Source: Peromyscus leucopus (taxonomy: Eukaryota; Chordata; Mammalia; Rodentia; Cricetidae). From it: a stretch of DNA of 64,000 bases. Made by a program: the position numbers and the translations under genes. The stretch lies in NCBI RefSeq assembly GCF_004664715.2, contig NC_051083.1, forward strand, positions 117,934,534-117,998,533. Reading direction: 5' to 3'. Shown here in pieces: positions 44,128-55,511 of the stretch; the stretch's first letter is position 1; every line of letters begins with the position of its first letter. The notes under the pieces were generated by a model. It was not told where the DNA came from. It saw only the letters and a list, made by a program, of their open reading frames with translations, and made no database searches.

Positions 44128-44340
44128 GGGCTGGGCGTGATGATACCTGTAATTATGACAATTGAGAAGGTGAGAAAGGAGTAGCCTGAGTTCATGTCTA
44201 GCCTGGTATATATACTAAGTTTGAGGTTAGCCTGGGGTTGTAGCAAGGCCCGTCTCAAAAATCAAAAACAACCAATGAACTAAAACAAAAACCAACCAAC
44301 CAAACAAACAAACAAAAAAACAAAAACAAAAAAACCTAAA
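44128..44340 (+). repeat. Diverged B1-like SINE with long A-rich tail
   Basis: 'gggctgggcgtgatgatacc', 'tgagttcatgtctagcctgg', 'gaggttagcctggggttg', 'aaggcccgtctcaaaa', then CAAA/AACC-rich tail to 44340. Confidence 0.78.
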
Positions 44341-44434
44341 AGTATCTTCTAAGAAATTAGGAATTAAGGACACAATGCTTTACTTTGAGTATCTTAGAAA
44401 TCTATAGAAAACTCCATCCTTAACAACCGTGGTA

Positions 44435-44575
44435 GACTGGTAGTCTAAAGCTAGAGAGTGGAAGTTTGAATCTTTGTTCGGGTACCTTTTGGCTGTGTGA
44501 CCTTGAACAAATCACTTAGCTTCTCTGAACCTCAGTGTCTTCATCTTAGTATTGTAGAAGGATTAAAAACTTCAT
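44435..44575 (+). repeat. MIR SINE
   Basis: 'agtggaagtttgaatctttg', 'ggctgtgtgaccttgaacaa', 'atcacttagcttctctgaac', 'ctcagtgtcttcatctta' are the sense MIR in order and well preserved. Confidence 0.93.
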
Positions 44576-44754
44576 ATTTGGGAAGTATCTAAAAGCATGC
44601 ATTTTTACTGCAAAACATTGTTTGTTAACAAGTTTTGGAACAGATATTTCCTTCATTAAAGTTAAGAGCAAGACAGATGCACTTATGACGAAGCCATGAT
44701 GAAACCCATGCCTATATACTTGAACTTAAAACTTAAGAATAACAAAAGGACAAA

Positions 44755-44862
44755 TATGCTCCAAGTTCCAGCTACCTGGGAGACTGAGGTTGGATGGCCA
44801 CTTGAGCCCAGGAGTTTGAAGCCAGCCTGGGAAAGGTAGTGAGACCTTGTCTTAAAAAAATA
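44755..44862 (+). repeat. Proto-B1 (Alu-like monomer)
   Basis: 'gttccagctacctgggagac', 'tgaggttggatggccacttg', 'agcccaggagtttgaagcca', 'gtgagaccttgtctta'. The 'cttgagcccaggagtt' form is closer to the ancestral 7SL-derived monomer than to modern B1. Confidence 0.85.
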
Positions 44863-44929
44863 GTATAACCCCTTATCTTCTCCAGTGTCCCCAAATCCAC
44901 TTTACACTTCAATGGCTTCTTAGGTATAA

Positions 44930-45138
44930 TTTTGGAAACAGGGTTTCTTGTAGCTTAGTCTGGCCACCAATTCCCTATGTAGTTGAGAATGACCTTTAAA
45001 CTTTTGATCCTGCTGCCTCCATCTCCCCGGCGCGAAGATCAGAGGCTTGAGTCATCAAGCTTGGCTGATGATGTGCTACAGGTCAAATCTAGGGCCTCAT
45101 GCATGCTAGGCAAGCACTCTACTGACTATATGGCCCAA
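44930..45138 (-). repeat. B4 SINE, antisense
   Basis: 'gaaacagggtttcttgtagc', 'agttgagaatgacctttaaa', 'cctgctgcctccatctcc', 'gtcaaatctagggcctcatg', 'catgctaggcaagcactcta'. Confidence 0.88.
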
Positions 45139-45164
45139 CTTAAGCATGCTAACAGAACTTTTGT

Positions 45165-45570
45165 CTGAGCCCTTCACTATATGTATGGCACTATGCTTCT
45201 TTAATCTGTTCAAAAATCATGCATAAGTATTCATTAATTTCCAATGCCATTTTATGGATTAACTGCTGTGACTTACTCCAGGTTCATGTTGATGGTGATG
45301 GCAGGTCCAATCCCAGAGTTCATGCTTCTAATAAGCACTCTGGGTGTTGTAGACTTCTTTCTATAGCTACCTAACTTCTCTCCATCACCTCTTCAGTCCT
45401 TGCTAGCTGCTGTATCTTGTGTAGTGTGTTTGAGCTTAGCTCCTAGCAAAACTGTAAACATCTAGAGGTCGAGGTGACACCTCAGGTTTCTCTGTCCCGA
45501 GCCCTTCCCACCAGCACCAGGCCCATAAAAGGGAACTTTGTTAATCGCTGAAGTAGATGAAATGATGCTA
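45165..45570. repeat. MIR (antisense) followed by L2 3' end (sense)
   Basis: 45165-45330 has 'gtatggcactatgcttctt', 'ccatttttatggatt'-like and 'ggcaggtccaatcccagag' blocks. 45380-45560 has 'actgtaaacatctagaggtc', 'caccaggcccataaaaggga', an L2-tail pattern. Both diverged. Confidence 0.5.
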
Positions 45571-45599
45571 AACATATGGCTATTTGTCTTGAGTATCTG

Positions 45600-45725
45600 T
45601 CTCTACAGAAGAAGTGAGAGAGCCCATCTCGGAATAAAGTGATAGAGAAGGATGTCTGATGTTCTCCTCTGGTCTTTGCACTCACCCAAACACACACATG
45701 TGCATAAACCACACATTCACATGTT
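45600..45725 (+). repeat. B2/B3-family SINE 3' part
   Basis: 'gagagagcccatctcggaat', 'aagtgatagagaaggatgtc', 'tctcctctggtctttgcact' with a CA-rich tail. Confidence 0.65.
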
Positions 45726-47348
45726 GTGTGTGTGGGAGGGAGGGGTGGATGAGTAGATTAATACAAGCCTCCCCATTCCAAAGCCTGAGTTTTCACTCTA
45801 AGAATAGAAAGGAGGAGTAGAATTAGCAAATTTCCCAAGATGCCTCCCCTCCCCAATCACTCCCTTATGATCAGGCTTTTCTCTGCCTAGCTTAGGTCAA
45901 TGTTGCATGACGAATCTCCCCTTTACATAAGGATTGGATCAGGCCTGGTTTTGTTAGCACATACAAATGGAGCCAAATCTGTCAACTTACAATTGTACAA
46001 AATTGGACTCCTGGGAATCTTCCAGGAACGAGCCAAGGGAAAGCTAATAGTTAGCCTACCTACCTCCTAGGGTCATGGTGAGAATCGAGTGATATAATGG
46101 GTAGGAGCACGCTTTGGAAGTAGCAATGAGAAACAGATTGGTTTTTTTAGGCCCGAGAGGAACAACAGGAGCTCATTGGCAGTGTGAAGGCCTTGGCCAA
46201 GTGAAAGATGGGGCTTTTTTTTTTTTGTGACACTTGGAGTCACCATTTTGTAGTGGCTGTTAGCCTTGCTTCCCAGCAATTCTTGGGACAATTCATTTTG
46301 TCATGAGACTTCAGACACTGTATCTCATTTTATTCTTGACTCCTCATTTTTTTCTAAAGCTATGTTTACCCAAACTAATCCATGATACTCTGAGGGGCTT
46401 GAAAAAGATAAGCTAGCTTTCCCTTCTTTTAGTTCATTAAAAAAAAAACCCTATTTTGTTGTTGGCTCAGCTTTAGATTTCAACAATCCTCCATGTCAAA
46501 AAGTGAGTAATATGGGGAAAGCACTTCTAGGACTTGCTGTCTTCTATGGGGGACCTGCCACTGGATGATGCTAAACAGATAGAAATGGCCTTCTCATGGA
46601 GCATCTAAAGACCCCAAATTTCAAGTGCTAGAAGATTTGAGAGAATTTAGGAGTCTAGGTTCAAAGAAAGTTAAGAGTCAGAAAAGAGGGCTTTTTTTTT
46701 TTTGGTGGGGTAGGGGATAAGGGTTTTGGTTCAAAGGATTCCAATTCCGAAGAGGAAGGTTTTGAGGGGAGCCAGGGGAGAGTGAGCTCAGGCTGGATGG
46801 AGAAGAAAGAGTACCGAGTGTGCAGGGATCTTGGCCAAAGAGCCTTGGACCAAGAATAGACTGGACTTGCAGAGGTAGCCAAAGGTATTCGAACCAGGGA
46901 ATTGAGCAAGATTTATTGCCTAAATTGGCCTAGACTAGACAGAGCTTGGCTTTGGGTCTGTTTTATGTGTTGGGCATGCACACATACCTCCTTACAGTTG
47001 AAGCCTTCAGATAGTGAGCCATAACCCTCAGCAAAATAGGGACAAGAAGACATGGCTGTTGGTGTCTGGAGTGTGCACAGAACCCAAGGAACAAAGTAGA
47101 ACAGAACAGGCAGGTAGGCAGGTAGGCAGGAAAGATCAGCCTCCTCATCCATCCCTTGCATCTTCTGGGGCACTGGCTAGTTCATCTGCATTTAGACACA
47201 TTGTACTCAGCCACCTTGGGGACTGGCCAGCACAATCATCATTGTATCCATTCTGTGGCCTTCTAGGCCACCAGCTCCCATGTGCTGTGTTCTACTGCTT
47301 TACTTTTGGTTCCGGATTACTCTCCTGGTGAGTTGCTGCTTTGAACTG
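45726..47348. other. Single-copy noncoding DNA
   Basis: A short MIR-like piece at about 46065-46130 ('gggtcatggtgagaatcgag'); a (GGCA)n-like run near 47110-47130; otherwise nothing recognised. Confidence 0.5.
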
Positions 47349-47556
47349 AGGAGAGAGGGAGAGAAGGAGGGGGAGAGCGAGAGGGGGGAGAGGGAGAGGG
47401 AGAGGAGAGCAAGAGGGGGAGAGGGAGAGGGAGAGGAGAGAGGGAGAGGGAGAGGGAGAGGGAGAGGGAGAGGGAGAGGGAGAGGGAGAGGGAGAGGGAG
47501 AGGGAGAGGGAGAGGAGAGGAGAGGGAGAGGGAGAGGGAGAGGAGGGAGAGGAAGA
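47349..47556. repeat. (GGGAGA)n G-rich tandem repeat, about 208 bp
   Basis: Nearly pure purine strand with many consecutive GGGAGA units and a few GGAGA variants. The G3 tracts separated by AGA fit a G-quadruplex motif repeated many times, and the mirror-symmetric purine tract also suits triplex DNA. It creates artefact frames on both strands. Confidence 0.98.
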
Positions 47557-48794
47557 GTCTGTGTGTATTGAGAGGAGTCCTGGGTGGCCTCGCCTCCGGC
47601 TTCCCTGACTGCAGGCTTCAGGAAGAGCCTGTGCTTCTGAACTTTGCTCTACCAGTCCACCCTGCAGGGAGGGATGAGACCAGCTCCCTGCTGGTTCTGT
47701 CCCATACTCCCCGCTATGATAGGCAGTGAAGCAAATCATTTGGGCTCTTGCCTGGCCTTAATGGGATAGAAAGGGCTCCTCTCTTGCTCGAAAGGAACAT
47801 CCAAGTATGTGCTTACTGTTTAGTTTTCCTGGAAAAATAATTTCTCTGGCAAGCGAAAGAGGGTGAATTTGCCTTCAGAAGAGGATTGTGTCATATCCAC
47901 AACCCTTGTGGCCTCCCACCAGTTCTATTGCTGAAAAGCTTGCATTCAGGGGAAGAGTAACCAAACATCTGCTAGGAACAGCTTTTCATTTTTACTCAAG
48001 AAAAACAAATGTGTTGTGTAGAGAAAAAAAGAGATGCATTATTGGGTGTCTCTTTGAATGTAATTTAGCAATCTGCCAAAATTCAGAGATTTTTTTTTTT
48101 CAAGTATAGTGTGAAGTAGAAGTCGGGCATGACTTTCAGTGTCACAGTTTTAAGGTATTGAGTGGAGTCCCACCCTTCCCTTCTCTAAACTCTAGGTTTT
48201 AGAAATTCGTTGGTTTAAGACTCCCGAGTAAATAAAGGGGGACAAAGGAATTAAGGAGAAATGAGAAGGTGACAAGATACGGCTGATTTAAGACATAGCT
48301 TCTGAAACTATGTCATACAGTCATGAAATTGAATGTAGAAGACATGAAAAATCTGGCAATTTAGTTTCTACACGAACAACAACCAAAAATTAATTTAAAA
48401 ACCCAGACATAATGAATTGTAGGCATTTCTGAAAGTGCTCGCCTGTGTTGTTTTGCGCTGCATAACTACAGCCTTGGTTCTGAACACACAACATGTGTGC
48501 TTTACACAGTCATGCTGTGCAATGTCAACAAATGCTCCTTGAAACACCTTGGCTCATATTTGAGTCTCTTGTGTGTTATCTATAGCAGTGTCTTAACTAT
48601 TGAAGATGTTCTATATCCTGCAGTATTAAATAGCCAACATTTTAGTCTTCATGTTCAAATAAATAAGCATAGTCATCTCACTAACATGCAAATTTGCTTT
48701 TAATTTTATTAAGTGGTAAAATTATATGTGCACCAAGTATTTATTTAAAAAGTAAGTGTCTTTGTGATTTATTATCAGGAAGTACTTAATTTGT
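47557..48794. other. Single-copy noncoding DNA
   Basis: No repeat recognised. 47810-48120 looks like single-copy DNA that may be conserved (impression only). Confidence 0.5.
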
Positions 48795-49145
48795 ATTCTG
48801 TGACAGTGTGAAATTTTCAACTTGACAGAAAGTACAATTACCTGGAAGATGGGCCTTTGGACATATGTATGGGGAACTTACTTGATTTTGCTGATTGAGG
48901 TGGGAAGACCTGCCCACTGTGGGTGGCACTATTCCCTGGATAGGACATACTAGGTTGTATAAGAGTGGGGAAGGAAAACTGAACACTAGTGTGGACATAA
49001 TATGGACAGTTGCTTCAAGTTCCTGATGCCTTGACTTCTCTGCCATGGTGGATTGTAACCCGGAACTGAGAGCTAACAGGAACCCTTTCCCATTTAACTT
49101 GCTTCTGTTGGGGTATTTTGTCACAGCAACCAGAAAATAAACTAA
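48795..49145. repeat. Rodent medium-reiteration repeat, family unresolved
   Basis: 'gattgaggtgggaagacctg', 'cccactgtgggtggcactat', 'tgccatggtggattgtaacc', 'cacagcaaccagaaaataa' match a repeat common in rodent genomes. I cannot decide between an LTR of the MaLR group and a non-autonomous DNA transposon; no inverted ends were seen. Confidence 0.7.
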
Positions 49146-50917
49146 GATGAGTATCTATAAACTCTGGGTCATGTAAAAATTTCTTGGGGAAAACAGGGTC
49201 ATAAGTGGAAAAAGTTTAAGAAGCTCTGACAAGATATTCTAGGTGGAAGGAGCTACAAAGACCATTTATGTCACGGCTTTTGAAAACTAATTGAAAAACA
49301 TATTGCAACTCTTTGTTCAAACATAGAACCCCATTATGCATAAAGTGCATATAAAGTGACACTGCTCTGGTTAAAATAGAGGAATGAACCCTCTCTACAC
49401 AACCTTGCTTTTTACTGTTCAGGCTAAGAGAAAAGGGAGGTAATACCACATGCAGCCAGATTATGGGAACCAGTTCACATGTGTTTTGTGAGCCAGTTTG
49501 TTAAAGACAGCAATTATTAAAAATTAAATTATATGAACTTACAATTAAGTTATATTAAAGACAAAGCTAGTGAATTCTCAAAACTCATCACTTCCTAATT
49601 CTTTGACCACACTTCACTATTATCAATACTTTTGAGGTTGTTTACATCTATTGTATCTGCTCGGTGGAAATACTATACAATGGTGTGCTGTTGTGCATCT
49701 TTGCCCAATTCCTCGTCTAATGACGTCAGGTTGGGAAATTGAAATTGGCCCTGGTGGGAGTATTTATACCACAGAAATCCACAGAATGCTATAAACCAGA
49801 GCTCCAGTTCCCTCTTATTGGGAGAGCCAGTGTTAAACATTCACCGTCTCCGGCCAACTCTGTGAGTCCTCACTTCTCTTGGAAGCTATCCATCCAGCAA
49901 TTGTCACCATGGGGAGACAGCTGCTTGGAAGTCAGAGAAGGGGAAAGGCTTTGGAGTGATCAACCATCATCATAGGACTCTACGGAAGAGAAAGGTCCTT
50001 GCAGGACCCCACCCCAGGCAACTACCATGGCAGATGAGAGCAGCATGGAGTGACAGCTGATAACTTGAACCATTTTACTAGAAGACCTAACTGCCCAGTT
50101 TATAGTCAAGACCATTGCATCACATCCTACCACAGTTCAGGAACCAAGAATGTTCATTCCATGACCACTTCAAAATGGGCTAAGTTATAGGTACAACAAG
50201 CTTGTAAGAAGACACCTGGTCTGCTGTGTCTACGGTTGCATCCATGGCCTATGACAATACATGGAACATGAAGGACCTTTAGCCAACACATACCTAGTGA
50301 AAGAGAGAAACCAATTGCCCCACAGAAAGCCATTTGTCTATTTCATCACTATTTCTAGGAAAAATAGTTAGGACATTTATTTTATACAAGCAGTGGGGTG
50401 TCAAATCACTTAAGAAAGATGTCTACCCCAAACTGATGTCCCAAAGTATTGATACTTAAAGAGTCAAATGACCACTATTGAGTAAATTATTGGCGTGAGT
50501 TTTCTAATGCCCCAATGATGGCTGATAAACAGAAATGACTTTACTGGGATGGGGAGCTGATTGGCAGTGACACACTCTACCCATTGTAGCTCCCATTTCA
50601 AACATCTTTCACCTCTTTTTTCTGCTGTGCCTGATCCCTTCATTTTCTACCCTAGTGGCCCTTTTGCTTTGGATTCCCTCTCCTCTTCTGTCCTTCTCAG
50701 CTCCCCAGCCTGCTAGTCACCCCTCACATGGTCCTCCCCAGACACTTAAATAATAATCAAGTCTTGCCCAAAGCCTCTGGGGTGGGAGAGATCACTCCTC
50801 CCAAACCCAAACCCAAACAAATGCTCAAGCTAGACAGGCCTCTTCATCTTCAGCCTTTACAAAGAAAGAGATACTCACCGATAACTAAATATTCTTTTGT
50901 CGATTTCAATTTCTACT

Positions 50918-50918
<1 letters not shown>
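49146..50918. other. Mostly single-copy DNA
   Basis: 49490-49760 is AT-rich and may be an old unrecognised repeat. 50790-50820 has a run of CCCAAA units. No exon supported. Confidence 0.45.

Positions 50919-50960
<42 letters not shown>
50919..50960. repeat. (GT)n microsatellite
   Basis: 21 uninterrupted GT units. Confidence 0.98.
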
Positions 50961-50961
<1 letters not shown>

Positions 50962-51412
50962 TCCCTCCCAAAAGGATTGTGCTATGCCTCTTTTATGCTT
51001 AAATGTCCTTATAATGTAATTTCACATATCTGCAATTTATAGCACTGCAGGAGAGAAGCTAATATCCTAATGTTAATGACGCCTTTCTGGGTTACAGTGA
51101 CCCATATGCAATCATCTAGCTAGTTCAAATAGACTCTGAAAGCCACTTAGGCCATAGCAGCTGGGTTAAGTGAAAAGTTCTACCAAAAATGATTTAAATG
51201 GATAGGTCACGTGGCTCAAGTTTTATAAAGAGTTTTTAATATCATCACCCATTCTCAGGGAGTGTGGCCAGGAATCTGACTATGGGTTCTTTTGAAAGGC
51301 TTTTGTAGTCTATGGTCACCTCTAGTGAAATTGCTGCTACTCCCGGGTAAGTGGTGAAGCTGCCTCCAGGGTAGACCTATGTATCCCAGCCAAACTTCTT
51401 TTGTTGTTGTTG
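50961..51412. other. Single-copy noncoding DNA
   Basis: Nothing recognised. Confidence 0.5.
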
Positions 51413-51553
51413 TTTTCAAGACAGGGTTTCTCTGTATCTCTGGTTGTCCGGGAACTTGCTCTGTAGACCAGGCTGGCCTCAAACCCAGAGATTCACCTGC
51501 TTCTGCCCCCTGAGTGCTGGGATTAAAGGCGTGTGCCATACCACCACCCGGCT
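51413..51553 (-). repeat. B1 SINE, antisense
   Basis: TTG-rich tail, 'caagacagggtttctctgta', 'gctctgtagaccaggctgg', 'cctcaaacccagagattcac', 'ctgggattaaaggcgtgtgc' to 'ccacccggct'. One of the best preserved B1s in the window, with the CpG in 'aggcgtgtg' intact. Confidence 0.95.
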
Positions 51554-51744
51554 CTCAAGCAACATCTGCAAACAGATCTGCCATCGCAGAATTGAATCCA
51601 TCAGGAGAGTGCCAGAAGTGAGTTTAAGTTAGAAGTCATCTGAAGGATTCTAGCAGGCCCGCTGGCTTCCAGAAGTTCTGCCATGAAATCGGTGAGCAGC
51701 TCAAGTTACTTAGCCTTCTGAGTCTTGGTTTGACATTTATTTTG

Positions 51745-51860
51745 TTCTTGCTGGCCTCAAACAACTCACTGTGTAGCTGAGGATGACCCTGATGATCCCC
51801 TGCCTCTAGATGCTTAGTGCTAGGATTTAAGGGATGGGACACCATGACTGGTGTATGGGT
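51745..51860 (-). repeat. B4 fragment, antisense
   Basis: 'ttgctggcctcaaacaactc', 'gtagctgaggatgaccctga', 'cccctgcctctagatgctta'. The tRNA part is missing. Confidence 0.75.
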
Positions 51861-51911
51861 TTCCACCTCTTTAAAATGATGTTGTTGATAGCACTAGATT
51901 TCCTGGAGTTA

Positions 51912-51940
51912 TATTAATTAATTAATCAATCAATCAATTC
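51912..51940. repeat. (ATTA)n/(ATCA)n simple repeat
   Basis: Short run of TTAA then TCAA units. Confidence 0.9.
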
Positions 51941-52591
51941 AAGGATTCATTCAAAGCCCTAGCTCTAGCTAACAGATTTGCTCTAGCGAATTTGCACATA
52001 GTACGGGTTTTTCTTTTTAAAGGAGGGCAGTTAAAAGTAAAAAAACAATTAAAAATAAAAGCAAATAAAAGTTAAGATTGTTATCTTTTTACGAGCTTGG
52101 CAGACCCGCAATAAACTGTAACACTAGAGCCTTGAGGTCTGCACCCGGAGATAGGAGGACCAGTTGCTCGCCACCGTTGCAGTCTATCAGTCTAGGCCAC
52201 TGAATTAGGGCCCATGCCGAAGTGGCTCCAGGCAAGCAGACTACTGCAAGTCAAAAGCACAAACAAGCCATGTGGTCCTCCGGGAAGTTCCCTGGGGAGT
52301 TGGAGCTGGTGCCAGCCCTCCCACCAAGAGTCATCACAGTCAGTGGGTGCTTGTGAGGAGTCCCAGACTGGGCCCCTCATGCGCTGTCTGCCTTTGCCTC
52401 TCCCTGGGCCTCCTCTCGGCTCAAGCTTCCACTAACGACTGAAGGGCCAGACTTGCAGAACTTTTTGAGTTTCCCTTCTTTGCTCCCTGCCCTCTCTCTA
52501 TCCTCCGGTTTATATCGAAGGCCAGACACGGCACTCTCTGCCCCCCTCCCCGCTTAGCTTTTTACTGGAAGTGTAAAGAGATTGGTGAGAC
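51941..52591. other. Single-copy noncoding DNA
   Basis: Nothing recognised; GC-richer from 52140 to 52440, with 62-73 codon frames on both strands. Confidence 0.5.
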
Positions 52592-52700
52592 CCTGCTTGC
52601 AGGCTCTGCAGTAGAAAGGCCAAGGAGGAAGGAGTGCCACAAATTTGAGGCCAGCTTGCAGTACATAGCAAGACCCTGTCTCAAACAGCCAAGAAAAACC
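52592..52700 (+). repeat. B1-like fragment
   Basis: 'gccacaaatttgaggccagc', 'ttgcagtacatagcaagacc', 'ctgtctcaaacagcc'. Left end lost. Confidence 0.7.
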
Positions 52701-54257
52701 GAGTGAGCCCATGTGTACCTCTGAAACATTTTGATTTGGAGAACATGGGTGGGGTCGGCGGGGGGGGGGCACTTTTCAGTTTCATACTGAGGGACAAGCC
52801 AATGGGATCTTCTGGTTACCTGAATCTCAAACATCACTGAAATGTATTCTGAGCTTAATTTAGATGCAGCGCTGGCAACTTAAGGTCAATGTGTCGCTTT
52901 ATGGGTCTGTGAGCCCTCAAGGTTTCACAGAGCTCTGGCTCTTATCTGAGGATTTTTCTAGTAACTCTGTAACCAAGGCTAACAGGAGTGTTTCTAGTGG
53001 GCGTTCAATCCTACAGATATTTTAAAAAGCCATTTCTGAGAAATTCAAGTCCATATCAGGAGTGATAATAGGATGGCTGCCTCCCAAGATTTGCAAGCTG
53101 TGCAGCATTTAGCTGCAAATAAACAAATAGGGAATCCAATCCTTTTTTGTTGCTAATGTTAATTATACCATTGCTTCAGGGTTTTTTCCCCCCAAGTGTT
53201 CATAGCTCAAACCTCGATCTGGTGTTCCGAGTCACATTTCTCAGTCAATCCTTCCCATTTGCAGGAAGAGGCATCTGACATCTGAGCTTGCCCTTTCAAT
53301 TCGTCCAGGTGCTGGTAGTTAGGGAGGATTTTCATATTCCAAGCTACATAGGGTTTGGAAATCGGACACCCCCATCCAGGATCGCAACAGGAGGCAATCA
53401 TCATTGGTCACGAGGGGCAGGGAGTGGGAACTCTCGTGAGAGTCTGTGGGCTCTGGCCTTGAGCTTCAGACTGTTTCTGGCATCTTGCCTTTTCTGTGTA
53501 TGTGTACTCAGGCCTTCAGCTAGCATTATTAGTGAGACTTCCACCTCTCTCCTCAGAGACACTGGAGCTCCAGCCATTTCTGCAGCTGCTTATGGCAGCA
53601 TGGCCATAAACTTGGGAACTAGTTAGTGAAAGATTCAAGTGATTCTTATTATTAGGCAAGTTCAGGAAGCCTGAGCAATTCCTTTCTATCCAGATGTCCC
53701 ACAACCACCCAATGCATGATATGATTAAAACCATAGTGATTCAAAAAGTCACTTGTCCTGGAATATCTGTACTGAATGAGGCAGATCCACATTTATTCGG
53801 ATGGAACATTCTCTAAGAAGGCTTGTGAAATGAGAAACCCCTGAGCTGCCAGCATCCCAGGGCAAGCTCACTTCGCAGACCTCTGGGGTGCTAGCTTTCA
53901 GGAGGACTCTCTCTTTTTTCTGCACATCAATTGATACCCATAACGTGTTAGATGGGCTTGGATGTCTAGTTGATCATGGCAACCCTTGTATTTCAACTGC
54001 CTTTAGTTAACCGACTATTCTCAGAATGGCATAGATACAAGAGAGCCTGTTACAGGTTAGCAAAACATTCAAAGAATGAACCCACAGAGTTGCAAAAACA
54101 CTCACAAGTACATATATGGACTTATAAATACAGATACAATTTCAAGAACTAGGAAGAATAACTGTGTAGGGAAAGTACGAGGTGTTTGGGGAAAAAGAGT
54201 CCTTCCATGCCTTTTTGTACAGTTTAAATTTTATACAGTACTCACGCGTTATTTTCC
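52701..54257. other. Single-copy noncoding DNA
   Basis: G-rich run at 52746-52770. 53020-53180 is AT-rich single-copy DNA that may be a conserved regulatory stretch (impression only). No exon supported. Confidence 0.45.
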
Positions 54258-54660
54258 CCCAATTTTTTATTTTGAAACTTTTTGAAGAGGTTGAAAAGGG
54301 CACAAAAGATTTCACAACCAATTTGCCGACACATTAAGTGCATAGTTCTGTTTCTATTGCTCTCCATACACGTGCGTGCATGTTTTCCTTTATTGATCTA
54401 CTTGCAAGGTACATGTGCAATGAGCCTCATTTCAATTTTCCAAACTGAGTCTCTCAATGAATGTCTCCCCCTCAGCCATGAACCATTCTCCTACTTAAGA
54501 AAATAAACAACAGTCTCCCAATAGCATCTACTTTCCAACCCGTATTCAAACTGTCCCAGTATCCTCTGAATACCGTTTGGAAGTTTTTGAAAGTTCAGAT
54601 TCTAAAATCAAGGTTTGTGCCTTGTACTTACTTATGTCTCTTTGTTGTCCTTTCAGCTGC
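54258..54660 (-). mobile_element. Ancient L1M 3' UTR, antisense
   Basis: 'tttttattttgaaacttttt', 'ccaatttgccgacacatta', 'ccattctcctacttaag', 'atagcatctactttccaacc', 'cgtattcaaactgtcccagt', 'cttatgtctctttgttgtcc' follow the antisense L1M 3' region. Confidence 0.78.
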
Positions 54661-54679
54661 AATGGTGTGCATTCTCCAC

Positions 54680-54728
54680 CCCCCTCTCTCTCTCTCTGTG
54701 TGTGTGTGTCTGTGAAAGAGACAGAGAC

Positions 54729-54783
<55 letters not shown>
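54680..54783. repeat. (CT)n-(GT)n-(GA)n simple repeat
   Basis: (CT)n and (GT)n at 54684-54710, a short linker, then about 24 GA units to 54783. The CT and GA arms are complementary and could fold into a hairpin. Confidence 0.96.
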
Positions 54784-54785
<2 letters not shown>

Positions 54786-54895
54786 ACTGACTTTTTAAGG
54801 AGATTAGTATGACTGTCTTAGAGTCCACTTTAATTTCTGGGTGGATCTATTCACTCATGGTATACAGTACTTAATAAAAAGAGTAAAACTCAAGA

Positions 54896-54977
54896 TATGA
54901 CTGAGTGGTAGAATGGTTTGCCTCGCACAAACAAGGCCCTAGGTTCCATTCACAGAAGTGCAAAAAAAAAAATAATA
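54896..54977 (+). repeat. ID SINE
   Basis: 'atgactgagtggtagaatgg', 'tttgcctcgcacaaacaagg', 'ccctaggttccattcaca' followed by an A-rich tail. A- and B-box regions are both recognisable. Confidence 0.88.
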
Positions 54978-55289
54978 ATTGCTAGCAGTAAGAAAAGAGA
55001 CCAGATCCTGTCTTATATAAACAGCAACCTTCAAATGAGCTCATCTTCCAACATCTCCACCTTTCTGGTTCCTGGACCAGCTCTTCTAATCAGCCTCTTT
55101 GTCTTTCATCCTCCATATTCTGTAGTTCCCAAGTTCTTCATCTTATCCTTTGGCCTACCTTAGTATTTTACAACTTTTCTGGTCCTCTATACCCCACCAT
55201 GGGTCAGACCTTCAATGCCTCACCTCTGAAGTATTCTGACTCCTTATTTACCTAAACCTTGCCCTGAAAATCTGTTATGAGTACAGAGG
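54978..55289. other. Single-copy noncoding DNA
   Basis: Pyrimidine-rich, perhaps L2-derived in part; nothing firm. Confidence 0.4.
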
Positions 55290-55420
55290 AAGCAGTGTCT
55301 TAGCTTGAGACAGATGTCTACTTATATTCCAACACAGCCAAGTATTTGCTGAGTGCCTTGGAGAAATCTTTGTGTTTAGCCTGACTTCTACTTTCTTCTC
55401 TGTAAAATGGAAATATCCAT
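55290..55420 (+). repeat. MIR SINE
   Basis: 'ccaagtatttgctgagtgcc', 'ttggagaaatctttgtgttt', 'cttctactttcttctctgta', 'aaatggaaatat' in sense order. Confidence 0.68.
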
Positions 55421-55511
55421 GGTGCCTCTTTCTTGGTTTTTGGTCAGCGCATACCTCCAAGGCTCCCACTTCTTCTAAAGGTCACTCCAAATCCTATCCT
55501 TTCTTTCTTCA

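Noticed and set aside
47280..47739. 149- and 140-codon frames rich in Arg/Glu/Gly or Ser/Leu/Pro
   Set aside because: Produced by translation of the GGGAGA tandem repeat, which has no stops in several frames.
50010..50056. Short frame starting 'accatggcagatgag'
   Set aside because: Ends after nine codons; no splice donor before the stop.
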